Below, piece by piece: positions 35,786 through 44,678 of a stretch of 64,000 nucleotides of DNA. A program made the translations under genes and the position numbers. The DNA is from Comamonas suwonensis (GTDB lineage: Bacteria; Pseudomonadota; Gammaproteobacteria; Burkholderiales; Burkholderiaceae_C): assembly GCF_012844455.2 (NCBI RefSeq), contig NZ_JABBCQ020000002.1, positions 1 through 64,000 on the forward strand, given 5' to 3'. Numbering within the stretch: the stretch's first letter is position 1; every line of letters begins with the position of its first letter. The notes under the pieces were generated by a model. That model saw nothing but the letters and a program-made list of their open reading frames with translations. It made no database searches and was not told where the DNA came from.

Positions 35786-38182
35786 TTATTTCTTCAGTCC
35801 CTGCAACTTGGCAAAGGCTGAAGCCATGGCGTTTTGCTGTGTTGGCTGATTACCACGCTGCGGCTGGGTATAAGCATCGCGCCCTCCCCGACTGCCGCCA
35901 TCACCGCCGTAGCTATTGCCACGGCCAGCACCTTCAAAGCGATTGTCGCGCGGACCGTCGCGGCGGGCGGGTGCCGCATCCAGCTTCATCGTCAGGCTGA
36001 TGCGCTTGCGCTCTACATCCACTTCCAGCACCTTCACCTTGACGATCTGACCGGTCTTGACGACCTCGCGTGCGTCTTCGATGAACTTGTGGCTCATCTG
36101 GCTCACATGCACCAAACCATCCTGGTGCACGCCCAGGTCCACAAAGGCACCGAACTGGGCCACATTGCTCACCGTGCCTTCCAGCGTCATGCCTTCCTTG
36201 AGGTCCCTGATATCTTCCACGCCCTCATTGAAGCGGGCAACGACAAAGTCGGGACGCGGGTCACGGCCGGGCTTCTCCAGCTCGCCCAGAATGTCCTTGA
36301 TGGTGATGGCTCCAAATTTCTCGCTGGCAAACTGCTCGGGCTTCAGGTTTTTGAGAACCTCTGCACGGCCCATGATCTGGTCCACGGCCTTGCCAGTGGA
36401 TACAATGATCTGCTCCACCACCGGATAGGTCTCGGGGTGAACACCGGTCATATCGAGGGGGTTCTCTCCGCCGCGAATGCGCAAAAAGCCTGCCGCCTGC
36501 TCGAAGGTCTTCGCACCCAGGCCCGACACTTCCATCAGCTGCTTGCGGCTCTTGAACGAGCCATTGGCATCGCGCCAGCGCACCACCGACTTGGCGACCG
36601 AGCCAGATAGGCCCGACACACGACTCAGCAGCGGGGCCGATGCGGTGTTCAGGTCCACGCCCACCGAGTTCACGCAGTCTTCCACCACGGCATCCAGCTG
36701 GCGGGCCAGCTCACTCTGATTCACATCGTGCTGGTACTGGCCCACGCCAATGCTCTTGGGGTCGATCTTGACCAGCTCGGCCAGCGGGTCTTGCAAGCGG
36801 CGGGCAATCGATGCCGCACCGCGCAGGCTCACATCCACATCGGGCATCTCCAGCGAAGCGAATTCACTGGCGGAATAGACCGAGGCACCGGCCTCGCTCA
36901 CCACCACTTTTTCGATCTTTTTATCGGCTTTTTCGGCAATCTTGATCAGATCGGCGGCCAGCTTGTCCGTTTCGCGGCTGGCGGTACCGTTGCCAATGGC
37001 AATCAGATTCACACCATGCTTTTCCACCAGCTTGGCCAGCGTGGCCAGCGATCCGTCCCAGTCGCGGCGCGGCTCGTGCGGGTAAATGGTCGATGTTTCC
37101 AGCAACTTGCCAGTGTGGTCTACCACGGCCACCTTCACGCCGGTGCGAATGCCCGGGTCCAGACCAATCACGGTGCGCGGGCCTGCAGGGGCGGCCAGCA
37201 GCAAATCGCGCAGATTGTCACCAAATACCTTGATGGCCACCTTCTCGGCGTCTTCGCGCAGGCGGCTGAACAGGTCACGTTCGGTCGAAAGGCTCAGCTT
37301 CACGCGCCATGTCCAGGCCACGCATTTGCGCAGCAGGTCATCAGACGCACGCTTGGCGTGGCTCCAGCCCAGGTGCAGGGCAATCTTGCCTTCGGCCAGG
37401 CTAGGCTGGCCCGGCTCGGGCTCGATAGGCTGAATCAGCTTGGCTTCGAGGATCTCCAGAGCACGGCCACGGAACACGGCCAGTGCGCGGTGCGATGGCA
37501 CGCGGCCAATCGGCTCGTCATACTCAAAATAATCGCGGAACTTGGCGACTTCCGGGTCGTTCTCGTTCTTAGATTCCACTTTTTTCGACTTAAGCAGCCC
37601 TTCTTCCCACAGCCATTCACGCAGTTTTTGCACCAAGGCCGGATCTTCTGCCCAGCGCTCGGACAAGATGTCGCGCACGCCATCCAGCACGGCAAAGGTG
37701 TTGGAAAAGTCAGGGCCGGGCTTGCCATCGTCCAGCACCGTGGCGGGCTTGCAGAAAGCTTCCGCTTCTTTGTGCGGATCGAGCGTGGGGTCAGCAAACA
37801 GCAGGTCGCCCAGTGGCTCGATGCCAAACTCTTTGGCAATCTGGCCCTTGGTGCGACGCTTTTGCTTGAAAGGCAGATAAATGTCTTCCAGCTCCTGCTT
37901 GGTGGGTGCGGTGGCAATGGCCAGACGCAGCGCATCGGTCAGCTTGCCCTGCTCATCAATCGCCTTGAGCACCGTTTCGCGGCGATCATCGAGCTCGCGC
38001 AGATAGCTCAGGCGCTCATCCAGCGTACGCAGCTGCGTATCGTCCAGGCCACCTGTCGCTTCCTTGCGGTAGCGGGCAACAAACGGCACCGTGGCACCAC
38101 CATCGAGCAACTCCACCGCTGCGCTCACCTGCTGCGGCTTGACGTTCAGTTCTTGAGCAATCTGACCAATGATTTTTTGCAT
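35786..38182 (-). CDS. tex: Transcription accessory/RNA-binding protein Tex
   Basis: Cytoplasmic S1-domain protein of 798 residues. In order: the Tex N-terminal helical domain (MQKIIGQIAQELNVKPQQVS), the YqgF-like ribonuclease-H fold (GPRTVIGLDPGIRTGVKVAV), a helix-hairpin-helix module (NTASAPLLSRVSGL, VSGLGAKTFEQAAGFLRI) and a C-terminal S1 domain with GTVSNVAQFGAFVDLGVHQD. A glycine/arginine-rich tail ends the protein. The start at 38182 matches the family N-terminus; the longer frame to 38302 runs into an intergenic repeat. Divergent from the DUF72 gene. Confidence 0.95.
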   Translation of the reverse strand: MQKIIGQIAQELNVKPQQVSAAVELLDGGATVPFVARYRKEATGGLDDTQLRTLDERLSYLRELDDRRETVLKAIDEQGKLTDALRLAIATAPTKQELEDIYLPFKQKRRTKGQIAKEFGIEPLGDLLFADPTLDPHKEAEAFCKPATVLDDGKPGPDFSNTFAVLDGVRDILSERWAEDPALVQKLREWLWEEGLLKSKKVESKNENDPEVAKFRDYFEYDEPIGRVPSHRALAVFRGRALEILEAKLIQPIEPEPGQPSLAEGKIALHLGWSHAKRASDDLLRKCVAWTWRVKLSLSTERDLFSRLREDAEKVAIKVFGDNLRDLLLAAPAGPRTVIGLDPGIRTGVKVAVVDHTGKLLETSTIYPHEPRRDWDGSLATLAKLVEKHGVNLIAIGNGTASRETDKLAADLIKIAEKADKKIEKVVVSEAGASVYSASEFASLEMPDVDVSLRGAASIARRLQDPLAELVKIDPKSIGVGQYQHDVNQSELARQLDAVVEDCVNSVGVDLNTASAPLLSRVSGLSGSVAKSVVRWRDANGSFKSRKQLMEVSGLGAKTFEQAAGFLRIRGGENPLDMTGVHPETYPVVEQIIVSTGKAVDQIMGRAEVLKNLKPEQFASEKFGAITIKDILGELEKPGRDPRPDFVVARFNEGVEDIRDLKEGMTLEGTVSNVAQFGAFVDLGVHQDGLVHVSQMSHKFIEDAREVVKTGQIVKVKVLEVDVERKRISLTMKLDAAPARRDGPRDNRFEGAGRGNSYGGDGGSRGGRDAYTQPQRGNQPTQQNAMASAFAKLQGLKK

Positions 38183-38298
38183 TCGATACTCGCCCCACGG
38201 CGTCTGACAGAGGAAACGAAAGAGTTTGCCATAGGCAAAACGGCTCGCCAGACTCAATGCCCGAGGCAATTGCAAGCAAAGCGTAAAAACTATGCTTT

Positions 38299-38336
38299 TC
38301 ATAGCTGCTAGCGCTTTAGGGATAAGCGCTACGTGC
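38299..38336. repeat. Intergenic repeat of the AGCGCTT / GATAGCT type
   Basis: CATAGCTGCTAGCGCTTTAG followed by GGATAAGCGCTA. Imperfect inverted AGCGCTT arms and the ATAGCT core are shared with copies at 39541, 47078 and others; see the findings. It lies in the tex/DUF72 intergenic region. Confidence 0.6.
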
Positions 38337-38361
38337 CAATTTCATTAAAATTACCTCTGCC

Positions 38362-39495
38362 ATGCCAAATCCGTTTCAGGATGATTTTTTTGCCGACGAC
38401 TTACCGCCGCCCAGCGCAGGCGCAGCTCAGTCGCGGGCCAAAGCGGCAGAGTCATCCACTGAACCTGCCGACGCAGCGGCAAGCACCCAACGCCAGGCCA
38501 AGCGCAGCGATGTGGCGCTGACACCCAACGCTGCGCAGCACACGCTACTGGCTGCACAGTTGCCGCCTCAGCTGCGCATGGGCGTATCCACTTGGTCGTA
38601 TCCGGGCTGGGAGGGACTGGTCTGGGACGGTGCCTATGCCAACAGCGTGCTGGCCAAAAAAGGGCTCGGCGCCTATCACCAGCACCCGCTGCTGCGCACT
38701 GTCTGCGTGGATCGCACCTTCTGGCGACCGCTGACGGCCAGTCAGTACGCCGCCTTTGCGGCGCAGGTCGATGCCGACTTTCGCTTTGTCGTCAAATGTC
38801 CGGCAGGCATTACCGACGCCCAGGTGCGTACCGAAGAAGGCAAGCCGCGCGAGTCCAACCCGGCCTTTCTGGACCCCCGTCTGGCCGTCGAACATTTTGT
38901 GGAGCCCACCCTCGAGGGGCTGGGCGACAAACTGGGCGTGCTGGTGTTTCAGCTCAGCCCCCTGCCCTGGGGCTTGCTCAGCCAGCCCAGCCGGGTGCTG
39001 GACAGGCTGGGACTGCTACTGGCGGCGGTGCGGCAAGCGCTACTGAAGCATCCGCAAGTGATTGTGGCCGTGGAGGTGCGCGACCCCGAGCTGCTCAGCC
39101 CATCCCTTACCCAAACCCTCAAAACGCAGGGAGCCACCTACTGCCTGGGCTTGCACGGCAAGATGCCGCCCATTGAAGCGCAGCTCCCCATGCTGCGCGC
39201 CCTGTGGCCCGGCCCTCTCGTCTGCCGCTGGAACCTGAACCGCATCTTTGGTGCCTATGGCTATGCCGACGCCCAGAAAAAGCATGAACCCTTTAGCGAG
39301 ATTCGCAGTGAAGACCTGCACACGCGCGAGCTGCTGGCCCGCACGATTGCCGGCATCACTGGCGCAGGCCAGCCAGCGTTCGTGACCATCAGCAACGATG
39401 CGGAAGGCTGCGCTCCCCTGTCTATTGCGCTGCTGGCACAGGCCGTGACCCATCTCACACAAAAATCTCACGCCCAAAAACCGAACAAGAGCTGA
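38362..39495 (+). CDS. DUF72 family protein (YecE-like)
   Basis: Protein of 377 residues with a TIM-barrel-like DUF72 domain: LRMGVSTWSYPGWEGLVW, FRFVVKCPAGITDA, LGVLVFQLSPLPWG, VEVRDPELL and FVTISNDAEGCAPLSIALLA. The N-terminal 70 residues are a low-complexity alanine-rich extension. The molecular function of the family is not established. ATG 38362 is divergent from tex. Confidence 0.85.
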   Translation: MPNPFQDDFFADDLPPPSAGAAQSRAKAAESSTEPADAAASTQRQAKRSDVALTPNAAQHTLLAAQLPPQLRMGVSTWSYPGWEGLVWDGAYANSVLAKKGLGAYHQHPLLRTVCVDRTFWRPLTASQYAAFAAQVDADFRFVVKCPAGITDAQVRTEEGKPRESNPAFLDPRLAVEHFVEPTLEGLGDKLGVLVFQLSPLPWGLLSQPSRVLDRLGLLLAAVRQALLKHPQVIVAVEVRDPELLSPSLTQTLKTQGATYCLGLHGKMPPIEAQLPMLRALWPGPLVCRWNLNRIFGAYGYADAQKKHEPFSEIRSEDLHTRELLARTIAGITGAGQPAFVTISNDAEGCAPLSIALLAQAVTHLTQKSHAQKPNKS

Positions 39496-39540
39496 TCAGC
39501 GGCAGCAAGCCAGACGCCCCAGAATCATCATCTAAAAAGG

Positions 39541-39615
39541 CTTGAGCGCTTATCTATCAAGCGCTTGTAGCTATCAAAAACAAAGCCCTCCAAGTTCAAC
39601 ACTTGCCGGGCTTTG
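39541..39615. repeat. Intergenic repeat plus hairpin terminator
   Basis: CTTGAGCGCTTATCTATCAA then GCGCTTGTAGCTATCAAAAA is a copy of the AGCGCTT/TAGCTATC intergenic repeat. It runs directly into a hairpin (CAAAGCCC 39581-39588, GGGCTTTG 39608-39615) that could end transcription of the convergent DUF72 and HIBCH genes. Confidence 0.55.
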
Positions 39616-39632
39616 TACTCCCAAAGGCTCAA

Positions 39633-40736
39633 TCAGTCTTGCAGCATGACCAGTGGGTGTGAATGCGCGGGCCACGGGCTGACAAAGAAAGCCTGCCACT
39701 GCGCATCCGTCACATCCTCGATAGAGGCGGGGTTCCAGCGCGGGTGGTGATCCTTGTCCACCGCCAGAGCGCGAATGCCTTCCAGCGTTTCGCTCTGGCC
39801 GGGACGCAGATAAAAACAGTGGCGCACCATATCGCGCTCCATGCGCAGGTCTTCGGCCAGCGTCATCTTGCGGGCGCGGCGAATTTGCTCCAGCACTACA
39901 TGCATCATCAGCGGAGAGCGCTTGCGCAAGGTCTGGGCCACGGCCTTGGCCCAGTCGCTGCCGGCCAGCAAGGCTTGCTCAATCGCAGCAACGCTGGGCA
40001 GGCCAAAACAGGCATCAATCTCCGCACGATGCGCTGCAAGACGGGGCTCTGCGCTCACAAAGCGGGCACGCACCACGGCATTCAGGGCTTCAACATTGGC
40101 AAACGGCGTCGTCGCCAGCGTCTCCCACAAATCCGCCTGTTGATCGGCGGGAATGCAGCCATCCGCCAGACCAAAGGCCACGGCATCGCCCGCGCCAATG
40201 GTGTCGCCGGTCAAGCCCAGCCATTCACCCACCGCACCGGGGCAGCGCGAGAGAAAGTAGCCGCCGCCCACATCGGGGAACAGGCCAATCGCGGTTTCGG
40301 GCATGGCCATCTTGGTGCGCTCGGTCACGATGCGCAGCGAACCGCCCTGGCTGATGCCCATGCCACCGCCCATGACGATGCCGTCCATAAAGGCGATGTA
40401 AGGCTTGCCAAGGCTGTGAATCAGATGGTTGAGCGCATATTCCTCAGTGAAGAAATCTTCCAGCTGAGGATTGCCGCTGCTGCCTGCGGCATGCAGAAAA
40501 CGGATATCTCCACCCGCACAGAAGGCACCAAAAACGCCTTCCTTGTTGCTTCCGCGAATGGCCACGCCCAGAATGGATTCATCCTTTTGCCAGGCCAGCA
40601 ACGTGGCCAGCAAGTCACGCACCATGCCCAGAGACAGCGCATTGAGCGCCTTGGGGCGGTTGAGCGTAATCATGCCCAGCTTGCCCCGAACTTCGGCAAT
40701 CACTTCGGGGGCTTGGGTGGTCTGGGGGCTGTTCAT
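39633..40736 (-). CDS. 3-hydroxyisobutyryl-CoA hydrolase / enoyl-CoA hydratase family protein
   Basis: Crotonase-fold protein of 367 residues. FCAGGDIRFL, FMDGIVMGGGMGISQGGSLR and MAMPETAIGLFPDVGGGYFL match the HIBCH subgroup, which hydrolyses 3-hydroxyisobutyryl-CoA in valine degradation; the second glutamate of hydratases is replaced in the expected way. AAGGAG lies just upstream of the ATG. It stands alone; the next gene on this strand is 173 bp away. Confidence 0.85.
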   Translation of the reverse strand: MNSPQTTQAPEVIAEVRGKLGMITLNRPKALNALSLGMVRDLLATLLAWQKDESILGVAIRGSNKEGVFGAFCAGGDIRFLHAAGSSGNPQLEDFFTEEYALNHLIHSLGKPYIAFMDGIVMGGGMGISQGGSLRIVTERTKMAMPETAIGLFPDVGGGYFLSRCPGAVGEWLGLTGDTIGAGDAVAFGLADGCIPADQQADLWETLATTPFANVEALNAVVRARFVSAEPRLAAHRAEIDACFGLPSVAAIEQALLAGSDWAKAVAQTLRKRSPLMMHVVLEQIRRARKMTLAEDLRMERDMVRHCFYLRPGQSETLEGIRALAVDKDHHPRWNPASIEDVTDAQWQAFFVSPWPAHSHPLVMLQD

Positions 40737-40909
40737 TGTCAGTGGCTCCTTGAATCATGGCTTACTTGGCTGATTCAATTATGCGTGGACAGCTTGAGGG
40801 CAGCCGGTCAGAAATGTGACAAAAGCTGCCAGACCCCATACCTATTGCGCGCTATGCGCTGCACGTTTCATAGCAAAAGATGGCTGCAGCACCCTCATCA
40901 GGCCATGCC

Positions 40910-41935
40910 TCACACGGCACTGAGGCGCTCCTTTGCCAGCTTCGTGCCTGCTGCCAGCGCTTTTAGCTTGCGCCACGCCACATCCCTGCTCATTGGTGCC
41001 AGACCGCAATTGGTGCATGGGAAGAGTCGCTCCTTGGGTACGAACTCCAGCGCTCGGCCAATGGTGTCCGCAACTTCCTCGGGGGTCTCGACGACATCAC
41101 TGGCGACATCAATCACGCCGACCAGTACATCCTTGCCCGCCAGCAGCTTCATTAAATCGGGCGGCACATGGGAGTGGATGCACTCTAGGCTCACTTGATC
41201 AATGCTGCTGCGTGCAAGTGCGGGAAATACTGTCTCGTACTGGCGCCATTCGTCGCCAAGAGAGCTCTTCCAGTCGGTATTGGCCTTGATGCCGTAGCCG
41301 TAGCAGATGTGTACGGCCGTCGTACAGTTCAAGCCCTGCACTGCGCGCTCCAGCGCCTTCACCCCCCAGTCGGCGGCATCCTTCATGTAGACATTAAAGG
41401 CAGGTTCGTCGAACTGGATGATGTCTACGCCATCGGCTTGCAAGGCGAGTGCTTCCTGGTTCAGCAACTCTGCAAAGGCAAAAGCCATCTTGACTTTGTC
41501 ACCGTAAAAGCGATCCGCGACAGTGTCCACGATGGTCATAGGCCCGGGCAGGGTGAACTTCAGTTTCTTCTTCGTGTGCGCACGCGCCAGCTGTGCTTCA
41601 AAGGCATGTACGCGGCCCTTCAGGCGCAGGGGCGATGTCACCTGCGGCACCATCGCGTCATAGCGGTTGTCACGGATGCCCATCTTCACCTTGTTGTCGA
41701 AGTCGATGCCCTCGACCTGCTCCAAAAAGCCATGCACGAAATGCTGGCGCGATTGCTCGCCGTCGCACACGATATCCAAGCCTGCATCCTCCTGGGCCTT
41801 GATCCATAACAGGGTTGCATCGGCTTTGGCCTGGCGAAGCGCATCGCCTTCAGCCTTCCACTGAGGCCAGAGCTTATTGGTTTCAGCCAGCCAAGCGGGT
41901 TTGGGCAGGCTGCCTGCGATGGAAGTTTCAAACAT
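40910..41935 (-). CDS. mesD: MesD-type core methionine synthase (MetE C-terminal-domain protein)
   Basis: Short cobalamin-independent methionine synthase of 341 residues with only the catalytic, zinc-binding half of MetE. The expected zinc ligands are present: His209 and Cys211 in AVHICYG, Glu251 in SLECIHSH and Cys310 in PCTNCGL. The N-terminal folate-binding half is absent, and there is no other domain to bind methyl-tetrahydrofolate. Linked to a DUF1852 (MesX) gene upstream, as in the MesD-MesX class of folate-independent methionine synthases; the methyl donor is unknown. 96 bp separate it from DUF1852. Confidence 0.85.
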   Translation of the reverse strand: MFETSIAGSLPKPAWLAETNKLWPQWKAEGDALRQAKADATLLWIKAQEDAGLDIVCDGEQSRQHFVHGFLEQVEGIDFDNKVKMGIRDNRYDAMVPQVTSPLRLKGRVHAFEAQLARAHTKKKLKFTLPGPMTIVDTVADRFYGDKVKMAFAFAELLNQEALALQADGVDIIQFDEPAFNVYMKDAADWGVKALERAVQGLNCTTAVHICYGYGIKANTDWKSSLGDEWRQYETVFPALARSSIDQVSLECIHSHVPPDLMKLLAGKDVLVGVIDVASDVVETPEEVADTIGRALEFVPKERLFPCTNCGLAPMSRDVAWRKLKALAAGTKLAKERLSAV

Positions 41936-42031
41936 CAGAGAGTTCCTTCAAAAATGGGGGGGGTGCGTCTAGGGTCTGCTTGTTTGTGCAGCCATGGGGT
42001 CAACAAAGCTTCTGGTGCCTGTTCAGATCTC

Positions 42032-43015
42032 TCAGATCGCGAACTCGGCAGCCCACTGTTGAAGCACATGCTGGTAGGGCTTGATAAAGTGCTCTTCCGT
42101 GAACTTGCCTTGCTTGACAGCCAGCTGGCTGCGCTCTTCCCGGTCATAGACAATCTGCGTCAGCGAATAGTCTTGGTGCTTCAAGCTCGGTTGATAGAAC
42201 TTTCCAGCCGCAGAGTTGGCGTTGTAGATTTCGGGCCGATAGATCTTCTGAAAGGTTTCCATGGTGGCGATCGTCCCAATCAACTCCAGATTGGTGTAAT
42301 CGTTTAACAGATCGCCATGAAAGTAGAAAGCGAACGGGGCAACGCTGTTGGGCGGCATGAAAAAGCGCACCTTCATTCCCATCTTGGCAAAGTATTGATC
42401 CGTCGATGACAGCTCACTTTGCTGGTATTCGGTGCCCAACACGGGATGCTGATTGCCTGTCTGCTGGTAGGTCTTGCTGGTCGATGCGCTGATGCAGATG
42501 ACAGGTTGCTTGTGAAAGCGCTGCTGGTAGACGTCCGAGTGAACAAACTCTTGGAACAGCTTGCCATGCAAGTCGCCAAAATTCTCCGGCGTTTTGAATT
42601 CAGTCCGCTGCAGGTTGTACTCAGGAAGCAGAACGCTGAAGTCGTAATCGCGCACATAGGAAGAGAAGCTGTTTCCCGCAATGCCGTCGATATATTTGTT
42701 CGTGGCCTTGTCGAGAATACTGGGCTTCAAAATCTCGATCAATGGAAAACTTGCATCGCAGCTTTTGCCATTCAAATACATCTCGACTGAGATGATCTCC
42801 AGTTCGACGGCGTAGCGATCTCCTTCAGGATTGTCCCAATGGGCCAAGTCATTGAAGCGCTTGTCAATCATCCTCAGCGTGTTGCGCAGGTTTTGCTGCC
42901 GGCTTGCACCCCGTGCCAGGTTGGCAAAATTGGTGGTTAAGCGGGTGCTGTCCGCGGGATGGTACGTTTCATCGAAGCAAATGCTCTTGAGCTCAAAGGT
43001 GAGTTCGGTGTTCAT
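42032..43015 (-). CDS. mesX: DUF1852 protein, MesX
   Basis: Protein of 327 residues with no domain other than DUF1852. DUF1852 proteins (MesX) are required for MesD activity in Acinetobacter and probably supply or activate a methyl donor using oxygen; the chemistry is not established. Conserved-looking segments are SICFDETYHPADSTRLTTNF, MYLNGKSCDASFPLIEIL and YNANSAAGKFYQPSLKHQDY. It lies between an FMN reductase and mesD on the same strand, which is the usual partner arrangement. Confidence 0.85.
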   Translation of the reverse strand: MNTELTFELKSICFDETYHPADSTRLTTNFANLARGASRQQNLRNTLRMIDKRFNDLAHWDNPEGDRYAVELEIISVEMYLNGKSCDASFPLIEILKPSILDKATNKYIDGIAGNSFSSYVRDYDFSVLLPEYNLQRTEFKTPENFGDLHGKLFQEFVHSDVYQQRFHKQPVICISASTSKTYQQTGNQHPVLGTEYQQSELSSTDQYFAKMGMKVRFFMPPNSVAPFAFYFHGDLLNDYTNLELIGTIATMETFQKIYRPEIYNANSAAGKFYQPSLKHQDYSLTQIVYDREERSQLAVKQGKFTEEHFIKPYQHVLQQWAAEFAI

Positions 43016-43058
43016 GGCGATCCCGTAATAAATTTTAAAAATGAAAAAGACGCTTGTT

Positions 43059-43655
43059 TCAGGCTGCGAGCCATTCTTCGGCCTGCAAGGGCGCGGTGTG
43101 CTGCGCCAATTGCAGCAATGGAAGTGCCCTTTGAACCGCCAGGCTGGCCCGCTCTATCAGGGCCTCGCTTTGCAGTCGGTAGCCCGAAAAATCCTTGTCG
43201 GTGGCATAGATGCCCAGCGGCAAGGTGCGCGCCTGAAAGAAGCTAAACAGCGGGCGCAACTGGTGGTCGATGACCAGAGAATGGCGTTCGCTGCCACCCG
43301 TCGCAGCCAGCAAGATGGGCTTATCGATCAGGGCATCCTGATCAATGAAGTCGAAGAAGTGCTTGAACAGTCCGGTGTAGGAGCCGCGAAAAACCGGGGT
43401 GGCCACGACCAGCACATCCGCTTGTTCAACCGCAACCAGTTGCTGCACCACCGCGCCGGGCAGTTGTGAGCGCCAGACCGCACCCGCAATCTCAGGTGCG
43501 ATCTGCCCCATTTCAATCAGATGTGGCTGGCACGGAATTTCGCTGGCAATCAGGTCCAGCAGATGCTCAGCCAGCGCTGCTGATTTGGAAGGGCGCTGCA
43601 GCCCGCCGGAAACGGCGACTACGCGCAGTGGTCGTGTCGTTCTTATAGTGCTCAT
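43059..43655 (-). CDS. NAD(P)H-dependent FMN reductase (MsuE-like)
   Basis: Flavodoxin-fold reductase of 198 residues. LRVVAVSGGLQRPSKSAALA (phosphate loop), VVATPVFRGSYTGLFKHFFD and LLAATGGSERHSLVIDHQLR are typical of MsuE/SsuE-type FMN reductases that hand reduced flavin to a partner monooxygenase. The neighbouring mesX has unknown oxygen-dependent chemistry, so FMNH2 delivery to MesX is a natural hypothesis. Start at 43655 fits the family and has GGGGAAG upstream. First gene of the fmnR-mesX-mesD run. Confidence 0.85.
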   Translation of the reverse strand: MSTIRTTRPLRVVAVSGGLQRPSKSAALAEHLLDLIASEIPCQPHLIEMGQIAPEIAGAVWRSQLPGAVVQQLVAVEQADVLVVATPVFRGSYTGLFKHFFDFIDQDALIDKPILLAATGGSERHSLVIDHQLRPLFSFFQARTLPLGIYATDKDFSGYRLQSEALIERASLAVQRALPLLQLAQHTAPLQAEEWLAA

Positions 43656-43741
43656 GGGATGGCTTCCCCCTCTCAAAGAAACTGGGGTGGATGCTAAAGA
43701 CTCAAAGCCATGAAGTAAAATGGTTAAATCTCACGTATCCA

Positions 43742-43754
43742 TGAATGAAATTCA
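43742..43754. promoter_or_regulatory. MetR box (TGAA-N5-TTCA)
   Basis: TGAATGAAATTCA is an exact match to the enterobacterial MetR consensus TGAA-N5-TTCA and is part of a longer inverted repeat ATGAA-N5-TTCAT (43741-43755). It lies 3 bp before the ATG of the MetR-like gene, where binding would repress its own gene, and about 90 bp upstream of the divergent FMN reductase ATG, a position suited to activation of mesX-mesD. Confidence 0.75.
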
Positions 43755-43757
43755 TCA

Positions 43758-44648
43758 ATGCTAGAGCGCATCCATCTCGCCATCATTCAAGAGGTTGAAC
43801 AACAAGGCTCTTTGACGGCCGCCGCCGATGTGCTGTGCGTCACCCAGTCGGCGCTCAGTCACAGCATGAAAAAGCTCGAAGGCCAACTGGGCACCGATAT
43901 CTGGCTGCGCGAAGGCCGCAGCCTGCGCCTGACGCAGGCGGGGCAATATCTGCTGGCTGTGGCCAACCGTGTGCTGCCGCAACTGGATCTGGCCGAAGAC
44001 CGGCTCAAGCAGTTTGCGCAGGGTGAGCGCGGCACGCTGCGCATTGGCATGGAGTGCCACCCTTGCTACCAGTGGCTGCTGAAAATCGTTTCACCGTATC
44101 TGGCTGCCTGGCCTGATGTGGATGTGGACGTGAAACAGAAATTCCAGTTCGGCGGTATTGGCGCGCTGTATGGCTATGAGATTGACTTGCTGGTGACACC
44201 CGACCCGTTATTCAAGCCTGGTCTGCACTTCGAGCCTGTTTTTGACTACGAGCAAGTGCTGGTGGTCAGCAGTGATCACGCGCTGGCCAGCCATAAGCAT
44301 GTGAACCCCAAGGACTTGATGAGTGAGGTGCTGATCACCTACCCCGTGGCAGTGGACCGACTCGATGTTTACACCCAGTTTTTGCTGCCCGCAGGTATTT
44401 CGCCGCACCGCCATAAAACCATAGAGACCACGGACATCATGATGCAGATGGTGGCCAGCGGTCGCGGCGTGGCCGCACTGCCGCGCTGGCTGGCTCTGGA
44501 ATATGCCGAAAGAATGGCGGTCACACCGGTGAAGCTGGGCTCCAAAGGCATTGCCAAGCAAATCTATCTGGGTGCTCGCGAGTCTGAGTTGCACACCGAC
44601 TACTTGCAGGCGTTCATTGCTTTGGCCAGGGGCTCGGTCGCAATTTGA
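43758..44648 (+). CDS. MetR-like LysR-family regulator
   Basis: LysR-type regulator of 296 residues: HTH (about 1-60) with LTAAADVLCVTQSALSHSMK and a substrate-binding domain that resembles MetR, including GMECHPCYQWLLKIV (E. coli MetR has ECHSCFQWL-type sequence). MetR uses homocysteine as co-effector and controls methionine synthases. Divergent from the mes operon with a MetR box in between. I see no clear Shine-Dalgarno at the chosen ATG; the operator may occupy it. Confidence 0.87.
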   Translation: MLERIHLAIIQEVEQQGSLTAAADVLCVTQSALSHSMKKLEGQLGTDIWLREGRSLRLTQAGQYLLAVANRVLPQLDLAEDRLKQFAQGERGTLRIGMECHPCYQWLLKIVSPYLAAWPDVDVDVKQKFQFGGIGALYGYEIDLLVTPDPLFKPGLHFEPVFDYEQVLVVSSDHALASHKHVNPKDLMSEVLITYPVAVDRLDVYTQFLLPAGISPHRHKTIETTDIMMQMVASGRGVAALPRWLALEYAERMAVTPVKLGSKGIAKQIYLGARESELHTDYLQAFIALARGSVAI

Positions 44649-44678
44649 TTGCGCCGTTCACTGGCCATATTGACGCAG

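Noticed and set aside
36728-38311. Long open frame (527 codons) antisense to tex
   Set aside because: It lies entirely opposite a conserved gene, has no start-site signals or family resemblance, and such frames are common in GC-rich DNA.
41936-42031. SAM or cobalamin riboswitch before mesD
   Set aside because: The 96-bp gap shows no conserved riboswitch core or terminator hairpin; control is better explained by the MetR box.
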